From: Nitrospira sp.
GTDB taxonomy: Bacteria > Nitrospirota > Nitrospiria > Nitrospirales > Nitrospiraceae
Assembly (NCBI GenBank): GCA_005116965.1
Contig: SWDG01000006.1
Coordinates: forward strand, 437,956 to 501,892
Length of the DNA stretch: 63,937 nt
Direction: 5' to 3'
The translations under genes were made by a program, and so were the position numbers. Each line of letters starts with the position of its first letter. Within the stretch, counting starts at the first letter, position 1. The notes beneath the pieces were generated by a model. That model worked only from the letters and a program-made list of their open reading frames with translations, did no database searches and was not told the origin of the DNA. Below are positions 34,751 to 43,933 of the stretch, one piece after another.

Positions 34751-35464
34751 ATGCCTACGAGACGTCCCTCCAACAAGAAAAAACCTGGCAAGTCCGTTCT
34801 CCCCGAGCGTTCTGCTAAGCGTCGATTTCAACTGAGGCTTCTCAAGTGGTATGGGGAACATGGCCGGGATTTACCCTGGCGGAAAACCTCAAATCCGTAT
34901 CATATCCTCGTCTCAGAGGTGATGCTCCAGCAGACCCAAGTTGATCGGGTGATTCCTAAGTACCACGAGTTTTTGAAACGTTATCCGAGCTTCGAAGACT
35001 TGGCAGGGGCGCCGGTCGCCGAAGTCAAGAAGACCTGGTATCCCCTTGGGTACAACATTCGCCCGGAACGGCTGCACGGAATCGCGTGCGAAACGGTGGA
35101 ACGGTACGGGGGGAAACTCCCCAACGATGCTGACGAGTTGCTCTCGTTCAAAGGGATCGGGCGGTATACTGCGGGGGCAATTCGCTCCTTCGCGTTCAAT
35201 GAAGATGCGCCCATTCTAGACACGAACGTGATCCGTGTCTTGCACAGGGTGTTTGTCGCTGAAGGTGATCCTAAGGTACAGAAGACGATGCTATGGGAAT
35301 TGTCCGAAACCTTGATCCCGCGTGGGAAAGGGTATGACTTTAATCAGGCGATTATGGACTTCGGAGCGATGGTATGCACGGCTCGTGATCCCTATTGTCT
35401 CCTGTGTCCGATGAAGTCGTTCTGTAAGACATATCCGTTCAGTCCGGCGACTCGTGAACGGTAG
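34751..35464 (+). CDS. mutY: MutY-type adenine DNA glycosylase, short form
   Basis: A 237-residue base-excision repair enzyme that removes adenine opposite 8-oxoguanine. Glu56 in SEVMLQQTQVDRV and Asp157 in ILDTNVIRVLH are the catalytic pair; the HhH motif reads FKGIGRYTAGAIRS; and the 4Fe-4S ligands C-x6-C-x2-C-x5-C follow (CTARDPYCLLCPMKSFC). Full-length MutY has a C-terminal MutT-like domain of about 120 residues that reads 8-oxoguanine; this protein ends right after the cluster. A stand-alone MutT-like protein is encoded 10 bp downstream, which suggests a split of the usual fusion. Confidence 0.88.
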   Translation: MPTRRPSNKKKPGKSVLPERSAKRRFQLRLLKWYGEHGRDLPWRKTSNPYHILVSEVMLQQTQVDRVIPKYHEFLKRYPSFEDLAGAPVAEVKKTWYPLGYNIRPERLHGIACETVERYGGKLPNDADELLSFKGIGRYTAGAIRSFAFNEDAPILDTNVIRVLHRVFVAEGDPKVQKTMLWELSETLIPRGKGYDFNQAIMDFGAMVCTARDPYCLLCPMKSFCKTYPFSPATRER

Positions 35465-35474
35465 TAGGCTGATC

Positions 35475-35879
35475 ATGCAAGTCATTGAAGTGGCGGCAGG
35501 GCTCATCCGCCGTGACGGTCGCTATTTAATCGCCCGTCGAAAGCCTGGTGCCCACTTGGCGGGTTTCTGGGAGTTCCCTGGAGGCAAACGGGAAATGGGC
35601 GAATCGCTCACGGAGTGTTTGCAACGAGAGCTGTTTGAAGAGCTGAGTGTTCGCATTGACCAACCTATTCCGTATCGGGTCATTCGGCACGACTATCTGG
35701 ATCAAATTATCGAGTTGCATTTTTTTCGATGTGCTATTGAACAGGGGGAACCCCTGCCTATCGGTTGTGAAGAAATCCGCTGGGTCTATCCTGAAGATCT
35801 CACGCAGTTTACGTTTCCGCCGGCAGACTACGCGGTGATCGAAGCCTTGCGGCGTGATGCGTTCGGAGTTTCACGATGA
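35475..35879 (+). CDS. MutT-like Nudix hydrolase
   Basis: A 134-residue Nudix protein with the box GGKREMGESLTECLQRELFE. Such proteins hydrolyse 8-oxo-dGTP to keep oxidised nucleotides out of DNA. The ATG at 35475 lies 10 bp after the mutY stop, and the gene ends in a four-base ATGA overlap with the exonuclease gene, so the three genes form a tightly coupled repair operon. It might also act in trans with the truncated MutY, which is an inference. Confidence 0.88.
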   Translation: MQVIEVAAGLIRRDGRYLIARRKPGAHLAGFWEFPGGKREMGESLTECLQRELFEELSVRIDQPIPYRVIRHDYLDQIIELHFFRCAIEQGEPLPIGCEEIRWVYPEDLTQFTFPPADYAVIEALRRDAFGVSR

Positions 35880-36592
35880 GGGTGGTGCTTGATATCGAAA
35901 CCGTCCAAGCTCCTCGTGAAGAATGGGCACGTTTGGCGGGGAAGACGCCGATGAGCAGTGAATCCCCCCAAGCGGATAAGGGGTATGACCTCTTTGCCGC
36001 AGGTGCGGCAGAAGAACGCCGGCACGCAGAGGATGAGCTGTACGCCAAGTCGGCGTTCGATGGGACGTTCAGCCGCATCGTCTGTATCGGCCTGCTGGAG
36101 TTTTCCGACCAGATGGAAGCTCGCAGCGCCGTCGCTTGGTTCGGCGCGAACGAACGCGAGCTGCTTCGCCAATTCTGGGCGAGGCTAGCCCAAGACCGTC
36201 CTGCCTTATTCATCACACACAACGGACTTGGCTTTGATCTGCCCTTCATCAAAAAGCGGTCGATCATCAATCAAGTGAAACCCAGCCTCGATATCAACCT
36301 TGCGAAGTTCCGTACCGAACCGGTCTATGACACGATGGCCATCTGGAGTAATTGGGATACGAGGGGGTGGGTCAAGCTCGACGTCCTGGCTAGAGCATTA
36401 CAGGTCGAAACGAAGTCGGGCAGTGGGGAACAAGTTGCCGAAATGTGGGAGAAAAGGCAGGGTCGTGAGCTTGCGCAGTACTGTTTGCAAGATACCTATG
36501 TGACGTATGCCTGCTACTGCCGCATGAACTTTCGTCAGCCCCTGTCTAGTGAGGTTGTTCTGCTGCAGCCTGAGCTCTGCGACGTTGATTAG
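35876..36592 (+). CDS. PolB-like 3'-5' exonuclease
   Basis: A 238-residue DEDD-superfamily nuclease of the predicted PolB-exonuclease type. The motifs are LDIET (Asp6, Glu8), HNGLGFDLPFI, and YCLQDTYVTYACY, the last carrying the fourth aspartate. The protein is not attached to a polymerase. It overlaps the MutT gene by four bases and completes a repair operon with mutY and mutT, so removal of damaged 3' ends is a plausible role. It converges on the next gene with a 13-bp gap. Confidence 0.85.
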   Translation: MRVVLDIETVQAPREEWARLAGKTPMSSESPQADKGYDLFAAGAAEERRHAEDELYAKSAFDGTFSRIVCIGLLEFSDQMEARSAVAWFGANERELLRQFWARLAQDRPALFITHNGLGFDLPFIKKRSIINQVKPSLDINLAKFRTEPVYDTMAIWSNWDTRGWVKLDVLARALQVETKSGSGEQVAEMWEKRQGRELAQYCLQDTYVTYACYCRMNFRQPLSSEVVLLQPELCDVD

Positions 36593-36605
36593 ATCGATCA
36601 GTTGA

Positions 36606-37619
36606 TTACCGAGTCTGATACGCTTCCGCCAATTTCTTTTTCGGGACTGAGCGAGCCGCTGATTTGCTGGTTTTCATAGCTTTCACTTCTTCCGTCCGTT
36701 GACGGAGTTCTTGTTTCATCCACATTGTTTCCTTCTTCAGCATTGCGATCTCGGAATCTTTGCGTTTGTTAGCTTCTCGCGCTTCACGGAGTTCATCCAG
36801 CTTCTTGTTGAGTAGTTCATCGGTACTTAATTGAGGAATCCCTGCATCGGTCCGGCGCTGAGCCGGAAACTCTTGGGGGTCTAGCAAGGCGGAAGCTTCC
36901 TGCGGTGCTGCTGCTCCCGTGACCGATGGGTCTAACGTCGGCGTAGCGGCTGGTACCATTTGAGCAGCCTGTGATGTAGAAGCAGGGATAGGTTTCGGTG
37001 ACCCTGCTGCCTGAATCGAACCAGGCATCGCTGCTTTGGCGAGGGTCTGGTAGTCGATGACCATCGTCATAGCGTCACTTCCCAGAGCGACAAAGGAAGG
37101 AGCTTTTTCAAGATGCGCAGTAGAACGAGGAGTGAATCCCGAGGCCTTTCGGTTTTGCGTAGAAGCGATTGTCAAATGGATTGATTCTTTATGGACATAG
37201 AGGGTGCCCGCTGTGGGTTCAGTGCCTGACCCTGCCGATGGAGACACCTTGAAACCGACAATCTGCTCCGGTTTCGCTTGCGATAAGCCTTGGGCTAGCA
37301 GGGGAGCAAGAAACTCGGCGTCTTCATCGCTGAATACTCTCATCGGCTTGCTGCCACTGGCGGGCATGTTGCCTGACATTTTCAGAACGTCGTCGGTCAC
37401 AACGCCTTTGACTACTTTTAGCATGGTCATTTGGTCGATGGTGGTAGGATGGTCGGCTGAAAATGACCAATCGGCGATTTCCTTGAGATAGACGGATCCT
37501 TTGGCATTTTTGTGAAGCTTTGCCTCTCCGGAAAACATGGAGCACCCGGTTACGATCAGGCTGACGGACATCAAGACGCCGACATAGTGAGAACTGCCGA
37601 CATTGAAAGGGATATGCAT
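36606..37619 (-). CDS. Lipoprotein with C-terminal coiled coil
   Basis: A 337-residue lipoprotein with the lipobox VTGC at the end of a signal peptide (SVSLIVTGCSMFSG). Residues 25-200 form a globular region of beta-type sequence (YLKEIADWSFSADH, MTMVIDYQTLAKAA), then a Pro and Ala-rich linker, and a coiled coil rich in Lys and Glu (DELREAREANKRKDSEIAML). The ATG at 37619 follows GAGGAG and gives the lipoprotein signal; the longer frame from 37718 does not. No family is recognised. It probably attaches to the outer membrane and reaches into the periplasm. Confidence 0.68.
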   Translation of the reverse strand: MHIPFNVGSSHYVGVLMSVSLIVTGCSMFSGEAKLHKNAKGSVYLKEIADWSFSADHPTTIDQMTMLKVVKGVVTDDVLKMSGNMPASGSKPMRVFSDEDAEFLAPLLAQGLSQAKPEQIVGFKVSPSAGSGTEPTAGTLYVHKESIHLTIASTQNRKASGFTPRSTAHLEKAPSFVALGSDAMTMVIDYQTLAKAAMPGSIQAAGSPKPIPASTSQAAQMVPAATPTLDPSVTGAAAPQEASALLDPQEFPAQRRTDAGIPQLSTDELLNKKLDELREAREANKRKDSEIAMLKKETMWMKQELRQRTEEVKAMKTSKSAARSVPKKKLAEAYQTR

Positions 37620-37711
37620 AGGGGATCTCCTCATCTGTGGTCTTGTGGCCGAGGAGGCCGGGTGGCCGCTATCGCGAAAGTTCAGAATGTGACCATGGTG
37701 CTTATACCGAA

Positions 37712-37849
37712 CTACCATACACCTAGACCCATGAGTACTATGCCGATTACCAGCCAGCCGACTACCCCAACCGAAATGATTGTTTCGAGTGTGACACGGG
37801 AATCAGATGGGTTGGGATTAGGTGTTGAATCGGAGTCGGCGGACTTCAT
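37712..37849 (-). CDS. Possible small single-span membrane protein
   Basis: A 45-residue frame starting at an ATG at 37849 with a hydrophilic Asp, Ser and Pro-rich head followed by one transmembrane helix (TIISVGVVGWLVIGIVLM). A longer frame to 37951 is possible. It has no strong Shine-Dalgarno sequence and no homolog I can name, so it is offered as a low-confidence call. Confidence 0.25.
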   Translation of the reverse strand: MKSADSDSTPNPNPSDSRVTLETIISVGVVGWLVIGIVLMGLGVW

Positions 37850-38292
37850 AGCAAGAGGCAAAGGCTCTGGTTGCTGAACAGGTGGACGCCGAAATTTCAG
37901 CAAGGTCCATGCCTTCGCATTTTTGAAGTGACAGCTTGTATCGTCGGTCAAGGTAAGGTGGAGAGATTCTTACTAGAGATCAGCATCCGAAGATCAAGAA
38001 TGGTGAGCGCACTCTAGAAGAGAGACTTAAGACGGTTCCTTTATAATCATGAGGTTAGCGGCGAAGGATTGATCACGTGGAGGAAGAAGCTTCGGACGAT
38101 TGGGGGTGGGCTTGGTCATCAACGAGGTTACATGGGAGTGAATACAGGGAAAGAATGATCGACGAAATAGTCTGAATGTGGCCGAGCGAGCCGGTCAAAA
38201 AAATGTTCCTTTCTACCCTGAGGTGTGCAGAATTGTTCCAAAGGGTGCGATTGTCAATGCCTCCAATACCAACTGCCTACAAGACTGGGATC
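37850..38292. other. Intergenic region without a gene
   Basis: This stretch between the small membrane frame and the miaB stop codon shows no credible open frame. It contains AT-rich segments (around 38035-38060) but no clear hairpin. Promoters for the minus-strand lipoprotein gene may lie at its left end. Confidence 0.5.
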
Positions 38293-39624
38293 TCACTCCC
38301 CATAGAGAGTCGCAGCCGAGGCATCAAAGATCTGTTTTGTAATCAGAGTGCCTGGCCAAAAATCACCGGTGCCTTTCTCCCATACAACCGTGATGTTGCC
38401 ATCGGTTTTCCCCATGCTTTGTGTCGGGGAACGGGTGGCATCACCTTCGACTAAAATTTCCACATCCTTGCCGATGTATCGACGATTGCGCGCTGCTGTG
38501 ATTGCCCGTTGAATCTCGACCAGTTTCAACACCCGCTGACCCTTCACCTGGTCCGGTACATCGTCGGCGTATTTCCGAGCCGCGATCGTATGTTTCCGCT
38601 CCGAATATTTGAAGGTATAGGCTGAGTCGAGCTGAGCTTGTTCCACGATCCTGCAGGTATCGCGAAACTCCGCGTCGGTTTCTGAGCAGAATCCGCAAAT
38701 GATGTCCGTGGTCAGGACGACATCGGGGATGATGGCTCGAATGCGATCAACCAACGCAAGATACTCGGCCCCAGTATAGTTCCGCCCCATCAGCTCAAGA
38801 ATGCGATCGCTTCCGGCCTGCAGCGGCAGATGGATATGCTTGCAAAGTTTTGGATGAGCCGCGATCGTATCGATCAGTGCCGGAGGAAAGTCTTTGGGAT
38901 GTGGAGAGGTAAATCGCACGCGCTCGATACCATCGGTGTCCGCCACGGCGCTGATGAGCTTGGCAAAGTCCCATTCGACGTGGCGATAGGAATTCACGTT
39001 TTGGCCAAGCAACGTGATCTGCTTGAATCCACGCACGGCGGCGTCACGCGCTTCGAGCAGAATCGATTCGGGATCACGCGACCGCTCACGTCCTCTGGTG
39101 TAGGGGACGACACAGAAAGAACAGAAGTTGTCGCAGCCGCGCATCACCGTGATCCAGGCGTTCACGCCGTCGTTTCGGTCCGGCATGATGCTTTCGTAGG
39201 TTTCATACTCCGACAGATCGAGGGCGAAGGCTTTCTTCCGGAGCCCCTGTTCTTGGGCGTCCAGAGCGTTGGCCAGCAACAGGGGTAATTGTCGGTACGA
39301 GTCTGGGCCGGCCAAGACATCGATGAGGGGTTCTTTTTCAGCCAGCTCAGTCTTTAAATTCTGAGCCATGCAACCTAGGACGCCGACGACGAGCGAGCGT
39401 TGCTTCTTGATCGCTCTGAGTTCGGAAAGATGGGCATAGATCTTCTTGTGGGCGTTCTCCCTGATGGCGCAGGTATTGACCAGCACGACGTCGGCTCGTT
39501 CGCGGTCTTCCGTAAAGGCAAAGCCTTCCTGCTTCAGCATCGACCGGACCAGCTCACTGTCAGACTCGTTCATCTGACAGCCGAAGGTTTCGATATGCAC
39601 GTGGGGGGCAGTCTTCAGCGTCAT
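38293..39624 (-). CDS. miaB: tRNA methylthiotransferase MiaB
   Basis: A 443-residue radical SAM enzyme that adds a methylthio group to N6-isopentenyladenosine at position 37 of tRNA. The auxiliary cluster cysteines are Cys16, Cys52 and Cys85 (FGCQMN, NTCAIR, LGCMAQ); the radical SAM cluster is Cys164, Cys168 and Cys171 (CDNFCSFC). A TRAM domain with EILVEGDA follows. The ATG of miaB overlaps the stop of mtaB in TCAT (39621-39624), so the two related enzymes are one operon, with mtaB first. Confidence 0.95.
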   Translation of the reverse strand: MTLKTAPHVHIETFGCQMNESDSELVRSMLKQEGFAFTEDRERADVVLVNTCAIRENAHKKIYAHLSELRAIKKQRSLVVGVLGCMAQNLKTELAEKEPLIDVLAGPDSYRQLPLLLANALDAQEQGLRKKAFALDLSEYETYESIMPDRNDGVNAWITVMRGCDNFCSFCVVPYTRGRERSRDPESILLEARDAAVRGFKQITLLGQNVNSYRHVEWDFAKLISAVADTDGIERVRFTSPHPKDFPPALIDTIAAHPKLCKHIHLPLQAGSDRILELMGRNYTGAEYLALVDRIRAIIPDVVLTTDIICGFCSETDAEFRDTCRIVEQAQLDSAYTFKYSERKHTIAARKYADDVPDQVKGQRVLKLVEIQRAITAARNRRYIGKDVEILVEGDATRSPTQSMGKTDGNITVVWEKGTGDFWPGTLITKQIFDASAATLYGE

Positions 39625-40958
39625 AGCACTGCCATGGCAGAGTGTGTGCGTTGAGAAGCCCTAAGATGGCCAAACGTGAAACGGTCTGCAGCGGCGGTAA
39701 TTGTGACCGGTAAAATCTGATTCTGAAGGTCGCCTGTTTCTGTGACTGCCACTCTGGTGAAGTTCGGAGTTGTGCCGAAGCGATAGGAATCTCGAGTTCC
39801 AGTTTCGAACAGGACTGAGATGGTTTTACCGATCTGCTTGTTGTGAAATGCCAGTCGTTTGGCGCGATCCAGATCGAGCAGCAGATCAGTCCGTTTCTTT
39901 ACCGATGCGGATGGCACACGTTGTTTGATGCGCAGCGCGGCCGTTCCCGGTCGGGAAGAGTAGGGAAACACGTGGATATAGGAAAATGGAAGATCTGTTG
40001 CAACCGCGACTGTATTCCGAAACGCCGTGTCAGTTTCGCCGGGGAATCCAACCAGAAGATCAGTTCCAAGGCCAAGGTTGGGAATCTTCATGAGCGCCGT
40101 TTCGATTAACTTGGTATAGGCCTTGATCGTATGGCGTCGGTTCATGGCCTGTAAGATCTGGTCATCTCCACTTTGTAGTGGGATGTGGAGATAGGGACAG
40201 AGTTTCTTTGAGGTGGAGAGGAGATCAATTAATTCGTCGCTGACGGTAGTCGGCTCAATCGATGAAATGCGGAGGCGTTCGAGGCCTGCGATCTGATCGA
40301 GTCGGCGAAGCAACGCATAAAAGTCTTTGTCACCGTGAGCATATTGACCGATGTTTACCCCCGTCAGCACAATCTCTCGATAGCCTTGTGCCACCAAGCT
40401 GTTGGCTTCGCGCAGGATATCGTCGAACATTCGGCTTCGCTCATGGCCTCGTGCAAACGGAATAATGCAGAAGCTGCACATCGCGCTGCAGCCGTCCTGG
40501 ATCTTGAGTAAGGCGCGGGTGGAATCAGGTTCCGCAAAATGCGGGAGGTCAAAGTCTCCGCGCGCCATCGTTTTCGTGTGGTGAATGTCCGGAACCAATC
40601 GCTTCTTCAGCTCGTGAATGGCTGGGAGATAGGCCGGTAGATCCAGCTTGAATTGATGCCCCACGATCAGGTCGATGCCGGCTTGCTGCTTGAGCTGTTC
40701 TATTCCCGTTTGGGCGTAGCAGCCTGTCACGGCGATGAAGGCATGGGGAGAATGTTTGAGGGTTTTACGAATAAGATAGCGTGCCGTTCGCTCAGCATCT
40801 TCTGTCACGGCACAGGTATTGAGCACCAGGACATCGGTCGGCTGGCCGAACTCGACGAGGTCGAACCCTTTTCGCCGGAGGCCTTCTCCGAGGATCGAGG
40901 TTTCGGCTTGATTCAGTCGGCAGCCGAGCGTATGAAGGGATGCACGGGTTGTCACCAT
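39621..40958 (-). CDS. mtaB: tRNA t6A methylthiotransferase MtaB
   Basis: A 445-residue radical SAM methylthiotransferase for N6-threonylcarbamoyladenosine at position 37 of tRNA. The auxiliary cysteines are Cys13, Cys49 and Cys80 (TLGCRLN, NTCAV, VTGCYAQ), and the radical SAM set is Cys157, Cys161 and Cys164 (CSAMCSFC). The TLGCRLNQ opening and KIQDGCSAMCSFCIIPFARG are the MtaB form and not MiaB or RimO. It leads the minus-strand pair; promoters should lie in the 129-bp gap to the divergent gene at 41088. Confidence 0.9.
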   Translation of the reverse strand: MVTTRASLHTLGCRLNQAETSILGEGLRRKGFDLVEFGQPTDVLVLNTCAVTEDAERTARYLIRKTLKHSPHAFIAVTGCYAQTGIEQLKQQAGIDLIVGHQFKLDLPAYLPAIHELKKRLVPDIHHTKTMARGDFDLPHFAEPDSTRALLKIQDGCSAMCSFCIIPFARGHERSRMFDDILREANSLVAQGYREIVLTGVNIGQYAHGDKDFYALLRRLDQIAGLERLRISSIEPTTVSDELIDLLSTSKKLCPYLHIPLQSGDDQILQAMNRRHTIKAYTKLIETALMKIPNLGLGTDLLVGFPGETDTAFRNTVAVATDLPFSYIHVFPYSSRPGTAALRIKQRVPSASVKKRTDLLLDLDRAKRLAFHNKQIGKTISVLFETGTRDSYRFGTTPNFTRVAVTETGDLQNQILPVTITAAADRFTFGHLRASQRTHSAMAVL

Positions 40959-41087
40959 AGGGTCGCATTATAGGAAGATCAGGCCCGTTCCAGCAAGGTT
41001 GCTTCTTGCGATCGGGGATCTCAAGGATTGTGAGCCAATTGTCGGAACAACCCATGATCGGGTTGCATCCGAGTCGCCGGGGAGAGC

Positions 41088-41501
41088 GTGAGGATCGTGC
41101 ATCTGCGTCCGCTCATCGTTTTTGTTTTGACAGGATTGTTCTGGAGCCATTCTGTGACGGGATGGAGCACGGATTCACTTCCCACCGAGCCTGATCTCGC
41201 CACTCGTGTCGATGAGCTGTATGACCATGAGGCCCGTCTCTTCATCATGCTGTATTCGCTTCGAGGGAATGGCCACATTGACTATGTTACGGCCCGGCTG
41301 GTGCAGGAGTATTCGCGTAGTACCTACGGGAATCCTATCTATCAGACCGAGGCCCAGCCACTCTTCTATTGGTGGAACCACACCATGTGGAATGACCCTG
41401 AGCAAGACGGGGTCAACGGCAACGAAAAAGTCTACCAGGAAAATACCGACTTCGATATCTCGCGATACAAGCCCTGTTTGTTCAACGGACAACCCTGTTA
41501 G
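41088..41501 (+). CDS. Exported protein of unknown function
   Basis: A 137-residue protein with a GTG start after GGGGAGAGC, a signal peptide (residues 1-25, ending at HSVTGWS) and a mature part rich in Tyr, Trp and Asn (PLFYWWNHTMWNDPEQDGV), with two C-terminal cysteines (KPCLFNGQPC) likely to form a disulfide. No family is recognised. The next gene starts 155 bp later on the same strand. Confidence 0.6.
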   Translation: MRIVHLRPLIVFVLTGLFWSHSVTGWSTDSLPTEPDLATRVDELYDHEARLFIMLYSLRGNGHIDYVTARLVQEYSRSTYGNPIYQTEAQPLFYWWNHTMWNDPEQDGVNGNEKVYQENTDFDISRYKPCLFNGQPC

Positions 41502-41655
41502 CCTCAGTGCCAGCCAGTGAGATGGTCCTCGCCTGTTTTGTGATTCTGCTGAGAGGCGGCGCGAGGCGGTGGTATTCTGCAGGGCAACCGAAACGAGTTG
41601 TCCTGCTGATGGTACGTCCATCCGATTCAGCTCACGTTTGTGCGAGTCAGTTTCC

Positions 41656-42942
41656 ATGAAACAAGGATCCTTCGACGTATCAAGTCTCATGAATCGCCGT
41701 ATCCTCGTGATGCTGCCGTTGGGTTTTGCCTCCGGTCTTCCGCTTGCGCTGACGTCCGGGACGTTGCAGGCCTGGCTGACGGTGGAGGGAGTTGACCTCA
41801 AGACCATCGGCATTTTCACGATGGTCGGCTTGCCCTATACGCTCAAGTTCTTGTGGGCTCCCGTGATGGATCGTGTGATCCCTCCCTGGTTCGGGCGGCG
41901 GCGTGGCTGGATGGTGCTGACGCAACTCTGTGTGGCGGTCGGCCTGGGACTCATGGCCCTCACCAATCCTCGGATACATCCTGGATGGTTGGCGGCCTAT
42001 GCGGTGCTTGTGGCGTTTCTGGCCGCCTCTCTGGATATTGTCTTCGACGCCTATCGCACAGACACGCTCCAATCTCATGAGCGCGGTTTGGGTGCGGCGG
42101 TATGGGTGAACGGCTATCGAATCGCCCTATTAGCTTCTGGGGCCGGCGCGCTCGTGCTTGCCGATTATGTCGGGTGGCAAATGACGTATCTGGCCATGGC
42201 AGCCGTCATGGTAGCCGGAGTAGGTATCGTCTTGGTCAGCCCCAATCCAACGTTCACTGCCGAGGCTCCGAGGAGTATGCGGGAAGCAGTCGGCGCACCG
42301 CTGGCGGAGTTCTTTGGACGGTCTCACGCGTTGGGGTTCTTGGCCGTGATTATTCTCTACAAGCTTGGAGATGCCTTTGCCTCTGCGCTTCAGACCGCTT
42401 TTCTGATCGGAGGGCTTGGTTTTTCTGCGACGGACGTCGGCGCCGTGAAGGGATTAGGGGTCTTTGCCACATTGCTGGGCGCTTTCGTCGGCGGACTCAT
42501 GATGACCAAGTCGGGACTTGTACGGTCGCTGTTGATCTTCGGAGTCTTACAGGCGGTCTCCAATCTGGGATTCGTCGTATTGGCATTGGCAGGCAAGAAT
42601 TCGATGGTCCTAACGGCGGCAGTCGTGATCGAAAATGTGACGGGCGGAATGGGCACTGCTGCGTTCGTCGCGTTGGTGATGTCACTCTGCGATCCCCGAT
42701 ATACCGCGACTCAGTTCGCGCTGCTGTCTTCATTAGAGGCATTGGGGAGGGTATTTGCCGGCCGCCCATCGGCGGATCTTGTCAGCCTGGTTGGATGGAC
42801 TCAGTTTTTTGTCTTGACCGTGGTTGTCGCTCTGCCGGGTCTGTGGGCCGTTTGGCGGATCCGACGTTCCATCGAGCCAGAACAGAAAGCTGCCGAGCAT
42901 ATTTCTGTTACGGAACCTGGAGTTTCGTCGATCTCCAAGTGA
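41656..42942 (+). CDS. AmpG-like MFS permease
   Basis: A 428-residue inner-membrane transporter with twelve hydrophobic segments. LPLGFASGLPLALTSGTLQAWL at the start, GLPYTLKFLWAPVMDR in the first loop and DIVFDAYRTDTL in the fourth segment match the AmpG family, which imports GlcNAc-anhydro-muropeptides for peptidoglycan recycling. The ATG at 41656 restores the normal N-terminus. Its stop codon abuts the stop of the convergent gene at 42943 with no intervening base (TGACTA). Substrate is inferred from family. Confidence 0.85.
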   Translation: MKQGSFDVSSLMNRRILVMLPLGFASGLPLALTSGTLQAWLTVEGVDLKTIGIFTMVGLPYTLKFLWAPVMDRVIPPWFGRRRGWMVLTQLCVAVGLGLMALTNPRIHPGWLAAYAVLVAFLAASLDIVFDAYRTDTLQSHERGLGAAVWVNGYRIALLASGAGALVLADYVGWQMTYLAMAAVMVAGVGIVLVSPNPTFTAEAPRSMREAVGAPLAEFFGRSHALGFLAVIILYKLGDAFASALQTAFLIGGLGFSATDVGAVKGLGVFATLLGAFVGGLMMTKSGLVRSLLIFGVLQAVSNLGFVVLALAGKNSMVLTAAVVIENVTGGMGTAAFVALVMSLCDPRYTATQFALLSSLEALGRVFAGRPSADLVSLVGWTQFFVLTVVVALPGLWAVWRIRRSIEPEQKAAEHISVTEPGVSSISK

Positions 42943-43236
42943 CTATGAGGACAATCGTCGTTGGAGGAAGAGAACAAAGAGCATCAGGGTGGGCAGCGGA
43001 GCCAATAGAAACGGCACCAGCCAGAGCCAGACATTCTTGCCGCGTACGCGCGCTTGGTCGATCATCCAGACGAAGAGCCACACTAGCAGGCAAGCATAGT
43101 TCAAGATAATCCACTGGGTGGTGTGAGTCTTGAGGACGCTCGTGCTCTCCGAAGGGCCTTGGAGAAGAAAAATTCCTAACAGCAGCACGAATGCACCTAA
43201 CAGGCCCCCGACAAATTTTTTGCTCCAGACGAACAT
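42943..43236 (-). CDS. Small membrane protein
   Basis: A 97-residue protein with three hydrophobic segments (residues about 8-27, 40-58 and 70-90) and a strong GGAGGAGCT ribosome-binding site just before its ATG at 43236. It meets the AmpG-like gene end to end. The pattern LVWLFVWMIDQARVRGKNVWLW is unlike any family I can name. Confidence 0.6.
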   Translation of the reverse strand: MFVWSKKFVGGLLGAFVLLLGIFLLQGPSESTSVLKTHTTQWIILNYACLLVWLFVWMIDQARVRGKNVWLWLVPFLLAPLPTLMLFVLFLQRRLSS

Positions 43237-43371
43237 AGCTCCTCCAGACTCTATAGGATCGGGTGAATTGCAATCTGGGTTAAGCTAATTGGCTCGACAA
43301 TTGTTTGTCAAATCAAGCTGGTTCGGGTATTTCATGACAGACAGTTTCAGGGCAAAGGTTATGAGAACACC

Positions 43372-43743
43372 ATGAGTCTCTTTCGTTTGAGCGTGATCGT
43401 AGTCGCACTTGCCGGAGCAGTCGCTCTGGTATGGTCAAACCCGACTATGGACGACTATTTACGCTTCGTTGAACAGGAATTGAGCAAAGCGATAGACCGA
43501 ATGGACCAGGGAGCACCGACTCGAGAGCAACAATTTATTCGGCAGGTGTTTCAGTCGCAAAGTAGGAAGCTTCTCGAATCACTCGTGAGGCCGAATACAG
43601 CGCGACAGAACTGGGGGATTGTGAGCCGGTATGAAACACAGGTGGCCGATACAAAAGTCATTGTCTTGGGTCTCGGCGGTTGGTTCATTCCCATTCAGGG
43701 CGTCGAAGAAGCAACGCTGAAGATCGGGCGAATGGCCTTCTAA
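43372..43743 (+). CDS. DUF4359 family protein
   Basis: A 123-residue exported or membrane-anchored protein with one hydrophobic helix (residues 6-23) and the family signature SNPTMDDYLRFVEQELSK. The C-terminal half is beta-type (WGIVSRYETQVADTKVIVLG and WFIPIQGVEEATLKIG). DUF4359 has no assigned role. It stands 281 bp before nrdJ and is unlikely to be co-transcribed with it, given the promoter described below. Confidence 0.7.
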   Translation: MSLFRLSVIVVALAGAVALVWSNPTMDDYLRFVEQELSKAIDRMDQGAPTREQQFIRQVFQSQSRKLLESLVRPNTARQNWGIVSRYETQVADTKVIVLGLGGWFIPIQGVEEATLKIGRMAF

Positions 43744-43885
43744 AAAGAAAAAATGGCCAGGGTAATCTGACGGGGCCGTATTCTACCGGTTATTTCTGTG
43801 GATAACCCCGCTGATAAGCGACTAGAACTGGCTAGGATATTCGCATTTCGACTATTCACAGCCTTTCCCCTCATTTCCCAAAGAT

Positions 43886-43933
43886 CCACAATACTTGGTG
43901 TTGACAAAAAAACATGATAGCTATATGTAGCTG
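43886..43933 (+). promoter_or_regulatory. nrdJ promoter with two candidate NrdR boxes
   Basis: TTGACA at 43901-43906 and TATGTA at 43924-43929 are spaced by 17 bp. Two 16-bp NrdR-like boxes overlap them: one at 43886-43901 (CCACAATACTTGGTGT, about 12 of 16 to the ACACwATATwTwGTGT type) and a weaker one at 43918-43933 (TAGCTATATGTAGCTG). Their starts are 32 bp apart, three helical turns, as in known NrdR operators. Repression of nrdJ when dATP is plentiful is predicted. Confidence 0.6.
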
